This document shows positions 10,106-19,217 of a stretch of 64,000 bases of DNA, one piece after another. Source of the DNA: JAWKOK01 sp963698255 (GTDB taxonomy: Bacteria; Chloroflexota; Anaerolineae; Caldilineales; Caldilineaceae); the NCBI GenBank assembly GCA_963698255.1, contig CAVOQD010000037.1, forward strand, positions 654,115 to 718,114, read 5' to 3'. Under the pieces are notes generated by a model. That model was given only the letters and a program-made list of their open reading frames with translations. It was not told the origin of the DNA and ran no database searches. The position numbers and the translations under genes are program-made. How positions within the stretch are numbered: the first letter of the stretch is position 1; each line of letters opens with the position of its first letter.

Positions 10106-10411
10106 TGCTAGAACTCGTGAAGTTATCGTCGTCGATACGGAGCCGGAGATAGCAGAGAAGTTCAGGAACGCTGGGATAGCTCCGCCGCTCCTGCGCGTAT
10201 CCGTGCAGGATTGTTACAACTTCGCCATATGTGTCCAGATCGTGCCGATCCTGTCAGCGGACGGAACCGCAACAGATCTCAGCATTTGCTGGATTTTTCA
10301 GAAGGTGGACGCCAGGCAGTTTGCCTGATACGAACAATGGCGCTTCCGCCATGATCAGATCAGACCGAGGCACGTACTCCGAATGCCGTCGGACGACTAT
10401 TTCGCCAGCCG
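10106..10411. other. Intergenic 306 bp, no gene seen
   Basis: Lies between the RfaH-like gene and the acyltransferase, both on the minus strand. I see no convincing ORF with a ribosome binding site and no strong hairpin followed by a T-run. The long leader fits read-through by an antiterminator, but that is inference. Confidence 0.4.
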
Positions 10412-10921
10412 CTAATGGGCGGCGGCCGGTCTGATCTGGTCGACATTGAGCTGTGTTCGAGTCCAAGAACCCATCATGTCAAGGAGTAATTGAACACGTT
10501 GACCGCCGCTGAGACTGTGCTGATAGACAGCCTCAAAACCGGCAAATGGCCCGCTGACGATTTCCACTCGCTGACCGGGTTTGAAGAGCCATTCACTCTT
10601 GCGCAACACCTTGTCACGATAGGGAGCCAGACGCGCTCGCAAACTGTCCACAATTTCATCTGGTACGCTGATCGGGTAGCCGCCAAAATGAACCAAGGTC
10701 CGTACCCCCGGCAGCCAGCGCAAATCACTTGCCTCGGGGGAGAACAGATCTACTTTGACGAATAGGTAGCTTGGAAAGAATGGATCCAGACGAATTCCCC
10801 GCCCATGCCCTCGCTCAAGCCTGAGATAAGGGAAAAAGACATCCAGCCCACGATCCTCAAGCTGACCGCTGACCAATGGTTCTTTGTGCGGTTTTGTATG
10901 AAGCAGGTACCAACATCGCAT
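10412..10921 (-). CDS. RfaH/UpxY-like specialised NusG transcription antiterminator
   Basis: 169 residues. The N-terminal NGN domain is clear (MRCWYLLHTKPHKEPLVSGQ; FFPYLRL; FFPSYLFVKVDL; LRWLPGVRTLVHFGG) and a C-terminal KOW motif follows (FKPGQRVEIVSGPFAGFEAV, about residues 115-134). Paralogues of NusG with this short form usually head long capsule or exopolysaccharide operons and let RNA polymerase read through them. That fits: it is the first gene of the minus-strand cluster that runs to position 1. I did not find the enterobacterial ops element (GGCGGTAGnnTG) upstream, which is not expected outside gamma-proteobacteria. Complete and in one frame. Confidence 0.9.
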   Translation of the reverse strand: MRCWYLLHTKPHKEPLVSGQLEDRGLDVFFPYLRLERGHGRGIRLDPFFPSYLFVKVDLFSPEASDLRWLPGVRTLVHFGGYPISVPDEIVDSLRARLAPYRDKVLRKSEWLFKPGQRVEIVSGPFAGFEAVYQHSLSGGQRVQLLLDMMGSWTRTQLNVDQIRPAAAH

Positions 10922-10980
10922 TTCTGTCTTTTACTCCGTTCAAATGATCAAGCAACAAGTTCAAAATCATTCACACTTCA

Positions 10981-11253
10981 CTACCGTCGCAACGTCGACA
11001 GAACAAGATTGAGTGTCCCGTCCTCCCTCCAGCCACGGTAGTAGTAGTAAACTGTAGGCCAGGCTGGAAAATCATTCGGCAACATCCGCCAAGGACATCC
11101 GCTCCGCAGGACATACAGAATGGCGTTCAACACCTCTCGCTCATCAATTTGGCGCTTTCTACCCCGGCGAGACGGAGAGGACGATGCAACCAGTGGCCTC
11201 ACTTGTTCCCATTCGTCACCTGTGAGATCCGAAGGATAAGCCGTGCGTACCAT
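10981..11253 (-). pseudogene. IS5-type transposase, N-terminal fragment
   Basis: From the ATG at 11253 the frame reads YPSDLTGDEWEQVRPL, then RRGRKRQIDEREVLNAILY, then SGCPWRMLPNDFPAWPTVYYYYRGW, the N-terminal DUF4096 domain of IS5/IS1031-group transposases. It stops at 10981 after about 90 codons. Only 60 bp separate it from the RfaH-like gene, so the DDE catalytic part is absent. Some members of this group make the full enzyme by a frameshift, but there is no room for the second part here. No terminal inverted repeats were found. Confidence 0.85.
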
Positions 11254-12013
11254 CACTCTCCCCTGACCGTCTACTTTGATTTGCAAGAACCCCAACAATT
11301 CGTCATTCTGAGGCCAACTACTACGGGGATGAGAGCGCCCCAAACAATCAAAAACGTTCCTAAATCCAAGGCCCGAATTTTTCAACTGATGTTGTTCAAG
11401 TATACAGGCCTCTAGTATCAAAACAGGTGGCGTCGCTGGTCGCTACAGGTCTTGAAGTTGACGGAAATGGTCGCAATTCGCAGAAATTCTGAGACTTCCC
11501 CAATTTTTGACCAGGCGCGAAGCGCCCCTTTTCTTAACAGGCATTCAAGAATTGCCTATGACACCATCAAAAAATCCGGTCTTCCAAGAAATACCGAATG
11601 TAGATAGCGGCCACCGATCGATTTGCAGACGTGAATAGGAATATTGCGACGAGGAAAAAGCCGAAGGGAAAGAGGAAGTTCTACACGGGGTGCCGTCAGT
11701 AGTACGATTTGGAGAAAACGAGATTCCTTCGGCTGCACTCAGGACAGGCCTGAGCGGGCTTATCTTAGGACGACGCTGTCCCAAGTCACCAGCGAAGGAT
11801 CTCGATATCGCAAGCCGAGATTCCTCGCTGGCGTATTGCCAATCCGGTAGTGCTCGGGCTGACCCGCTCGGAATGACAAATGGCCGTTCATTTCCGTTAG
11901 AGCACCGGGTATGCGGCGAGGCATACTCAGAATGACAAATCGTAAACTACTGGACTTCACGGAAAAACAAGAATTTCACCATAGATGGGTCCAGATTCGG
12001 CTGAGATTTTGAG
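11254..12013. repeat. Intergenic 760 bp with degenerate repeat copies
   Basis: No gene seen. Between about 11690 and 11945 there are several fragments of the kind GATTCCTTCGGCT...CTCAGGACAGG and CGGAATGACAAA / CTCAGAATGACAAA, on both strands. These resemble the dispersed 'TGTCATTCTGAG' intergenic repeats seen in many environmental bacterial genomes. The stretch is patchy and looks decayed. Confidence 0.5.
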
Positions 12014-12715
12014 CTACTGGCGGTTGTTGTTCATATCGAAAACATAGCCGGTCCCGGCAACGCTTTGAATATATTGCTTTCCACCTGACACCTGTTCGAC
12101 CTTATTGCGCAGACGATAGACCAGGTTCTTGAGCAAACGTGGGTCCGGATTCGAATACATCGACCACACTCGTCGCGCCAAGAAACCCGTCTCCAGAACT
12201 TGACCCCGATTCACCATCAGTGCCGACATGAGTCTACTTTCAAGATTCGACAGCTTAACGCTGACTTCCGGGGTGCCAAACATATTTGTTTCGGGATCGA
12301 GGAAGAACCCGTTTGCGGTTAGCTGCTGAGCCAATTCCTCGTGTTGGTACTGAATTACCTGGCGTAGCCAAGCCCGTGATTTCGCAACGAACAACGGTAT
12401 CCCGACCGGCTTTCCAACACATTCTTCCACGCCCAGCCGATAGGCCTCGATATAGTAGCGCTCATCGGTTTCGTAGGTAAAGAGCAGAAGCGGTTGCTGG
12501 GTTAGGCCGCGAACCCTTTTACAGATAGTCAATGCCGTCGCTGCATCATCGTAATGATCCACGATGATTTCGTGAAATGAGCCAATCTTGGGCAGGAGGC
12601 TCGACAGTCCCTGATAGCTGCTGACTTCGGCCTCGATATCGTGCCGACTGAGAACGTGTGACCACGCACGAGATGCATCAGCGTCATCAGTTAGGATGAG
12701 AATTCGAATATTCAT
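12014..12715 (-). CDS. OmpR-type response regulator (orphan), paralogue 1
   Basis: 233 residues: a receiver domain (1-120) and a winged-helix DNA-binding domain (about 135-230). Receiver residues are the acidic pair D10-D11, a probable phospho-acceptor D53 in EIIVDH, T80 and the K102-P103 pair. The output domain ends in the usual DPRLLKNLVYRLRNKV and GTGYVF wing. No histidine kinase is in the window, so the signal is unknown. It is divergent from the AAA/TPR/BTAD regulator at 13503, and a closely similar gene at 17815-18525 has the same arrangement with a second giant regulator. The linker and LFTYETDERxxxEAYRLGVEEC segment are shared almost word for word by the two. Confidence 0.88.
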   Translation of the reverse strand: MNIRILILTDDADASRAWSHVLSRHDIEAEVSSYQGLSSLLPKIGSFHEIIVDHYDDAATALTICKRVRGLTQQPLLLFTYETDERYYIEAYRLGVEECVGKPVGIPLFVAKSRAWLRQVIQYQHEELAQQLTANGFFLDPETNMFGTPEVSVKLSNLESRLMSALMVNRGQVLETGFLARRVWSMYSNPDPRLLKNLVYRLRNKVEQVSGGKQYIQSVAGTGYVFDMNNNRQ

Positions 12716-13502
12716 AGAGATGGACCCAATCTTCGTGATGAACTAACGCCCACACTTCTGATGCGCAAGTATACCAGCGAGACAATACAACTTCCCGAAA
12801 CCGTGAGCTTGATCCATGCAGATAAATGATCGTGAAACCTACTTCAATTCATACCAAGACGAGCTTACGAGACGCACTTGGCGGTAGTCTATCTCGAGGC
12901 TTTCAAACAAAGCCCCTGCAAAAGCGGCGTCACCATAATCGGGTAGTGACACCCTAGACATCAGTTACGCATATTCAACTCAGATGAAATCGATAATAGC
13001 AGGGAAGCGCGCCAAAAGCGCGCCAACACCTTACACAAAACGTAGAGCAACCGTATACTGAAATGATACAGACTGCTCGATGGACCGGTAGAGGCGCAAG
13101 ATCGTGTGCTTCCGCGGTCCAAACATCATGCCGCCCAAATATATTGAACCTCACAAAAATTGGAAAAAATATGGTAGAATATGATGAAATACTCCCCATT
13201 CTTCTCAAGATAAATCGGTTTTCCGATCTGTTTCGGATTGAGATGGAATGTTAGATCTACAACGAAATTTCGGGGTAGATCCTCCGGGAGGCGACCATTC
13301 ATATGCTACGTGAAGAAAAATTGCCTAGTCACCGCCCGAATGATCCGTAGTATGCAATTTCAAAGTCTCAGTGTAGTGCTAGAAACAACTTGTCGAATTG
13401 TAAGAATATCCCAATAGCGCTTGAGTTGGCAGCCATCCGCAGCAGAGAATCCATCAAAGTCCGAATCGGAAACCTAGAACAAAGAACTGAGTAATCTTGA
13501 CC
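12716..13502. other. Divergent intergenic region, 787 bp
   Basis: Separates response regulator 1 (minus) from the BTAD/AAA regulator (plus). AT-rich around 13140-13260. No ORF with a convincing start, and no clean -35/-10 pair with normal spacing. Probably contains the promoters of both genes. Confidence 0.4.
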
Positions 13503-16500
13503 ATGTCTGGCATCAAAGTGGCACTGCTTGGTACGCCAATCATCCTCCGCACCAAAATTCAACAATTGCCTGACGCTTCTGGCGACACAGACGACACACT
13601 TGATGTCGTGACGATTCCACGACGCAAGTCTGTTGCCTTGCTTGCGTACTTGGCCTCGGATCCCAGGCCCCATCATCGACAGACGCTTGCGCTTCTGCTA
13701 TGGCCTGATGCCAGACCTTCGCTCAGCGCCTCCTATTTGCGACGCGACCTCTCTGTACTCAACAGAGAGCTTGGACCTGGTTGTCTGACAATTAGTCGGG
13801 AAAGCGTGACGATGCCTCAAGCCAAGACCGAGGTCGACGTCAGGCGATTCCGAGGTCTGCTGAAAGCAGCAGAACATCATGGCCACCGTTCGGGCGAGAT
13901 ATGCCATGACTGCATTGCGTTGCTTGAGGATGCCGTTTCCCTCTATCATGGCGATTTTATGCAAGGGTTCTCGTTGTCCGATTCACCGATATTTGATGAA
14001 TGGCAACTCGCAGAGGCCGAAAACCTACGGTCAGATGCGCTCAGTTCAATCATCAAACTCGCGCATGGGTTCAGCAGTCTTCAGGAATATACAAAAGCGA
14101 TTGACTACGCCCGTCGCTGGATCCAGTTCGCACCCGAAGACGAATCTGCTTATCGTGAGTTAATGTACTTGTTTGCCAAAAACGGCAACCCGGCCGCCGC
14201 ACTTCAACAGTATCGAAATTGCAGGCAGATTCTTGAACAAGAGTTCGGGCGTGCGCCACACGAGACCACAGACGAACTGTTTGCAACCATTCAATCGGGC
14301 GGCACGTTGGTCGCGCCGGCCTTTATGGCTGTACAACCGATCAATATTAGTGCAGCCAACAGAGCTGAACTGACGAATGACGCACCTGCAGACAAGGCGT
14401 CCACGAAGGGCAATCTATCCGCAACTTCCAATATTTTTATCGCCCGCGATGAAGAGTTAACGAAACTCACTACACTTCTCGGCAATACGCCAGGGTGCCG
14501 CCTACTGACCGTGATGGGGCCGGGCGGTGTCGGCAAGACGCGACTGGCTATGCATGCAGCCAAACTAACTGCCTCCCAATTCCGTGATGGCGCATATCTG
14601 GTCTCGCTGTCTGCAGTCACCTCAGGTGAGCAATTGGCGTTTGGTGTCGCCAGCGCGCTCTCGATTCGATCGAGCATCGATCCGAAGTCCCACCTTCTGG
14701 ACTACCTGCGCACACGAAATCTGTTGCTGGTCCTGGACGGTGTCGAACATCTCTTGCAGAGTTCGAGTTCAGATCCGGAAACGGCGGCAGCCACGGCACA
14801 AAGTCTTATCCTCGATATCCTTGCGTCGGCGCCGGAAGTCAAGATATTGGTTACATCAAGCGAACGACTAAATCTACAAGAGGAATGGGTAAGTGAGATT
14901 CGGGGACTCACGTATCCAACGCCCAAGGAAAGCGACGAGTGGATCAGAATGCCACCCAATCAATGGGGTCTAGAAAAGTACGGTGCTGTCGAACTCTTCG
15001 TCGTTAGTGCGCAGAAGGTTCAGCCTAGCTTTGAACTCAACGAGTCAAATATCGCACCCGTTCTGAAAATCTGTCAGGTACTTGAGGGATTGCCTCTTGG
15101 TCTGGAACTGGCTGCGAGTTGGGTCAGGTCGATGTCGTGCCATGATATTGCACTGGAACTTGAGAAAAATTCTGACCTTCCAGTTTCCCCGCTACAAAAT
15201 CTACCCGATCGTCACCGTAGTCTGCATTCTCTCTTCGAGCGATCTTGGCAATTGCTTGAGGAGAACGAACGCATCGTTGCCAATAAACTGGCGGTCTTCA
15301 ATGGAAGCTTTCAGCGGACTGCAGCCGAGGTGATCGCAGGCGCCGACCTCGCAAGCCTAATCTCGCTACGCGATAAGTCGGTACTCTATTTCACCGACGA
15401 TGACCGCCACTCCATGCATAGCACGCTGCGGAAGTTTGCCTTGACACGTTTGGCCGCGACACCGGAAGCGTATCAACAGACGTGCGATGCACACTCCGAT
15501 TTCTACCTGGCGCACCTTCGATCACTGCCCAGCGCAACCGCTTCAAGCAGTTGATCCAAGCACGTTGCCGCCGATTCTAGCAGAGTTGGGAAACATTTCG
15601 ACGGCCTGGCTCTGGGCTCTGGCACAGGATAAGATCGCAGAGATCGGACGTTGCTTTGAGGCCCTGCACCTTGTTCACTATTTCAGTGGTCTGCAACGAG
15701 AAGGATACGCAGTCTTTGGGCATGCCTACGAACGACTTTTCGTTGACGAGGCCAACCAGACGTCCTCGGCCGAACGAGAGTATTTGCTGGGGCAGTTGCT
15801 GAGCCGTCAAGCTCGCTTTGCCTATCGACTTGGACTGCATACTGAAGCCAGACAAAAATTCCAGACAAGCCTGGCAATGATCGAAAAGCCGGCAATGGAC
15901 CGATTGCCGGGAGCGGAGCAGGCGCGAGGATTCTGTCATTATTACCTGGGCGCTGTGGCGCGCGTCTTTGCCGACTATGAAACAGCGAGAGCGATGTGTC
16001 AAAAGAGTCTTGAGATCTTCCAGAATTGTGAGGATCTATGGGGAAGAGCAGCCGCGCTGAAGCTGTTGGGTATCATTGCTGCGTTACAAAATGATCACGA
16101 GGCAGCCAAAGAACGTATGCAGGAAGCGCTGAAACTGTATCAGAGTGCAGGCAACCAGGAAGGCATTGCTAATACGCTCAACGATCTAGGTATCCTGGCA
16201 GATCGATCCGACCAACCCCAAGAGGCCAAACGGCTCTATCACCGGTGCCTGTCCATTCGTCGCCAAGTCGATGATAATTGGGGGACGGCAATCGCACTCA
16301 ACAATTTGGGATATCTCGCCAATACGCTGGGAGAGTATGACGACGCCCTGAAATTGCTGGATGAGAGCCTACGTATCCAGAGAACGATTGGGGCCCGTCT
16401 TCAGCTCGCCAACGTCCTATCAAATCTGGGAACCGCGGCCCGCGAATTGACGATGTATGAAAGGGCGCGTCAGTATTTCCATGAAGCACTTCGATTGGCG

Positions 16501-16794
16501 CAAGAAATCGAATCGATCCCCTTGACACTCGAGCTATTGGTGGGCATTGCAGCATTGTTTGTCGCTCAATATCCGCACGAGACAGAAGGTCCTGCCATGC
16601 GATTGGGTCTTGCCCTGCAACACCCGCTGACTGACGAAATGACAAGGGCGGCAGCGAAACGCCATCTGAGCGAAATCGATACAGAGTTGGCCACGCCGAT
16701 CAAGATGACTACAGCCGAGCAGAGCGACTACAGCCATCTGAATGCGTTGCTCGAAGAACTTGTCGCCGATACGATCTCGCAACTGGAAAATTGA
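13503..16794 (+). CDS. SARP-type regulator: BTAD + NB-ARC/AAA + TPR (frame broken near 15540)
   Basis: A giant one-component regulator of about 1,096 residues once the frame is repaired. Order: N-terminal winged-helix/BTAD region (residues 1-265; YLRRDLSVLNRELG, then the helical AFSL-type transcriptional-activation part ending EQEFGRAPHETTDELF); an ATPase with Walker A GPGGVGKTR at about 340 and LLLVLDGVEHLL at about 405; then TPR repeats (GIANTLNDLGILADRSDQPQEA, GTAIALNNLGYLANTLGEYDDA and others). The frame changes near 15540: SATASS joins QAVDPSTLPPILAEL. Start chosen at ATG 13503; a TTG lies at 13497. The ribosome binding site is weak. Such proteins bind DNA through the N-terminus and use the ATPase/TPR part to sense a partner or ligand. 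Target genes unknown; the divergent response regulator is an obvious candidate. Confidence 0.85.
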
Positions 16795-16943
16795 ACACCA
16801 ATGATTGGCCATAGGCTGCGCTGTGAACGTCTACGCGTCCTGCCAGATACTTGCGGGGGGTACATAAGCCCCGATCAGTAGAAGCATCATTTTGAATCAT
16901 GCACACCTCTCAGAGAGCTTCGATACAAATTCATTCATGAATA

Positions 16944-17129
16944 TCAAGCAACGGCCTCGCTCCAGTCGGGGCCGCCTCGAAATACCATGACTCGATCAGC
17001 GTCAACAGAGAAACGAACGCCATAATCGGCCCAAACGCATACAACAGACAGTGACAATTCTAAACGATATCCAGCCACTGGGTGTGCGTGAAGGGCCAAT
17101 GCGTTGACGACATACATAGATTCGGTCAT
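16944..17129 (-). CDS. Small ORF, 61 codons, strong ribosome binding site
   Basis: ATG at 17129 is preceded by AAGGAG nine bases upstream, the best ribosome binding site in this stretch. The product begins MTESMYVVNALALHAHPVAG and continues with a hydrophobic centre (LSLSVVCVWADYGVRF) and an acidic/Trp end (GGPDWSEAVA). I recognise no family. It lies alone between two regulator pairs, facing the end of the TPR regulator. It could be a small signalling peptide or modified-peptide precursor, or a chance ORF. The ribosome binding site is the main support. Confidence 0.5.
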   Translation of the reverse strand: MTESMYVVNALALHAHPVAGYRLELSLSVVCVWADYGVRFSVDADRVMVFRGGPDWSEAVA

Positions 17130-17814
17130 CGTAGTGATCTCCTTGGGGCAACTCCTCCTCATGACTGTTAAGGATCAGGCTCGGAGGTATACAGAAAATT
17201 CTTCGACGCCATCACGGCGTCTGTCTTTGTACTAGGCCACACCCGTAGTTCAGGGGAGCACCCCACGCAATGGAACAAATCCGAAAAATCAGGCCGCAAA
17301 CGCGAAGGATGACGACCACCTCAAGCGATAAAATGGAATATTGGGCATGTAGTCCATGTGCGGAATCTTTCGCCCGGCAGTCTTCAGAGAGAACGCTGAA
17401 ACTCCGCTTTGGTCTATGGATAATCAAAATAGTTGAAATTACCATCGAAGTTTGATAAAGTGTATTACTACACCGCTGTATAAAGTATAACCGTCTAAAG
17501 TATTGGAAACGGTCTCAATTACGGTCACATCCGGTCTCGTTCGCGTCTGTTGTCGGTGTTGACGTAAAGCAACATTGACACTTCAACCATTTCAAGGGAC
17601 GGATAAACCATCTGTTTTTCACAACACGTGTTTAGAATTTCGCTTGCTGTTCAGTTTGGAGTACTCATCAGTTTGGGGTACACAGAAGAAGCGATCGAAC
17701 AACTACAGTGATCAAATCGTGGGCTGCCGTCGGAAAATCGTGCGAAGATAGATGTGCGAAGATAGATGTGCGAAGAACCGTAAGAGCCTCAGAAATGGTT
17801 TTGATTTATTGGCG
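17130..17814. other. Intergenic 685 bp
   Basis: No gene seen. AT-rich around 17440-17510, with repeated ATAAAGT-type words. A short tandem repeat sits at 17740-17776 (separate entry). Downstream side of response regulator 2. Confidence 0.4.
17740..17776. repeat. 14-bp tandem repeat, about 2.6 units
   Basis: GTGCGAAGATAGAT occurs twice in tandem, followed by a partial third unit GTGCGAAGA. It lies about 40 bp beyond the stop of response regulator 2. Too few units for a CRISPR or an iteron array. Confidence 0.8.
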
Positions 17815-18525
17815 TCAACCTTCAACACGGAATACGTATCCTATGCCGGCAATACTGTGAATATATTGACGCCCACCGGATACGCGATCTATCTTGTTGC
17901 GTAGGCGGTAGATCAGGTTCTTGAGTAGACGTGGGTCCGGATCCGGGTACATAGACCATACGCGTCTTGCCAGGAGCCCTGATTCCATGACCTGTCCTCG
18001 ATTTGCGATGAGCACAGACAAGAGGCGACATTCTAGATGCGACAATTTGACGCTGTCATCGGCTGTTTCAAACAACCGTGTTTCCGGATCCAGGCTGAAA
18101 CCGTTCGCAGTTAGTTTCTGGACTGAGTCATCATCCTGAAACGCTTGCCGCAGCCAGGCTTGAGCTTTGGCGGCCAACAGCGGTCCGCTGATCGGCTTTT
18201 TGACGCATTCTTCTACACCTAGTCGGTATGCTTCAAGATGGAAGCGCTCATCAGTTTCATAGGTAAACAGAAGAAGTGGCTGGTGGGACATGCCTCGAAG
18301 CCTACGACAGACCTGTAGGGCGCGGTCCGGCGTATCGCGGTGATCAACTAAAATTTCACTAAAGGCATGAATCTTGGCAGCGACATTGGAAATGTCATCA
18401 AAACTGGTGACGACCACGCCTAAGTCATGTCTTTGTAAGATACGCGACCATGCCAATGATGTATCGACATCGTCAGTTACTATGAGGATCTGCGCTCTCG
18501 TCAGCGGAGAATCGAGGTATTTCAT
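17815..18525 (-). CDS. OmpR-type response regulator (orphan), paralogue 2
   Basis: 236 residues, a close paralogue of the gene at 12014-12715. It shares LLLFTYETDER, EAYRLGVEEC, the output-domain segments RGQVMESGLLARRVWSMYPDPDPRLLKN and the SIAGIGYVF wing. Receiver residues: D18-D19, phospho-acceptor D61 in EILVDH, K110-P111. An extra eight or so residues at the N-terminus precede the conserved ILIVTDD strand. Divergent from the AAA/TPR/BTAD regulator at 19218, repeating the arrangement of the first pair. No kinase nearby. Confidence 0.88.
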   Translation of the reverse strand: MKYLDSPLTRAQILIVTDDVDTSLAWSRILQRHDLGVVVTSFDDISNVAAKIHAFSEILVDHRDTPDRALQVCRRLRGMSHQPLLLFTYETDERFHLEAYRLGVEECVKKPISGPLLAAKAQAWLRQAFQDDDSVQKLTANGFSLDPETRLFETADDSVKLSHLECRLLSVLIANRGQVMESGLLARRVWSMYPDPDPRLLKNLIYRLRNKIDRVSGGRQYIHSIAGIGYVFRVEG

Positions 18526-19217
18526 TTTAGGTCGTTGTCGGGGCTAAAGTGACAGGCGTTCCAGGGACCTGTGTTTTCCTCTTCGCAACCACCGAATAGG
18601 ATTGAACGGAAACCGGGTCCTTCAGCGAAACATAACTTCGGGAGCCTGTCTTCATAGCCCAACCAGTTTCTAATCAATGTTGACACCAGCATCATTCTCC
18701 AGGCTACCGAAAGTTGAAGTGCTACATGGGCGTTTGCTGGACCGATTCAAAGGTAGCCACGATAAAGTGTTCTGTGTGTTTCAAGCGCTATCGGAGAAGA
18801 GAAGAGGCGGCGACGGATTTCTAAACAGGCTCATCTATCTTGCATGAGGCTGCCAGAGGTGCGATGGATAGGCTCAAAAAGTAAACAGGTACGACCGTTA
18901 GTCTACAAGTCTTTTATGACTATGTCAATTGGCACACAAAATAAACTGGTTTTGTAAAGTTAAGGTTTGGAGTCGGACCGCTGGGTCAATAGTGAGCAAC
19001 GACGCCCATGTTTCATTGTTTCATTTCCTTAGCGCCAGGAGGAATCCGTCATTGCAAGAGGCGACATTGTCTGCATTTTTTAGCGGCTTCTACACACCAT
19101 GCGCAAGTGAAGTCAACTGAAATCAACATAGGTGCGAATAGAAAGTGAACAAAATCGACCGAGCTATTTGTTGTTGCCCGGAATCAATAGGTTGACAATG
19201 AGGAGGGAGTCCAATCC
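18526..19217. other. Divergent intergenic region, 692 bp
   Basis: Holds the control regions of response regulator 2 (minus) and the MalT/BTAD regulator (plus). The one feature I can point to is a strong ribosome binding site AGGAGG at 19201-19206, 11 bases before the ATG at 19218. No gene or clear hairpin seen. Confidence 0.5.

Noticed and set aside
10922..10980. ops-type recruitment element for the RfaH-like protein
   Set aside because: No GGCGGTAGnnTG match; the enterobacterial element is not expected in this group.
13503..16794. Programmed frameshifting as the cause of split genes
   Set aside because: Breaks occur at unrelated positions in many unrelated families, with no shared slippery site; error is simpler.
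16709..16906. Second small minus-strand peptide near the regulator
   Set aside because: Weak ribosome binding site and mostly antisense to the TPR gene.
17740..17776. CRISPR or iteron array
   Set aside because: Only about 2.6 units of 14 bp, no spacers.
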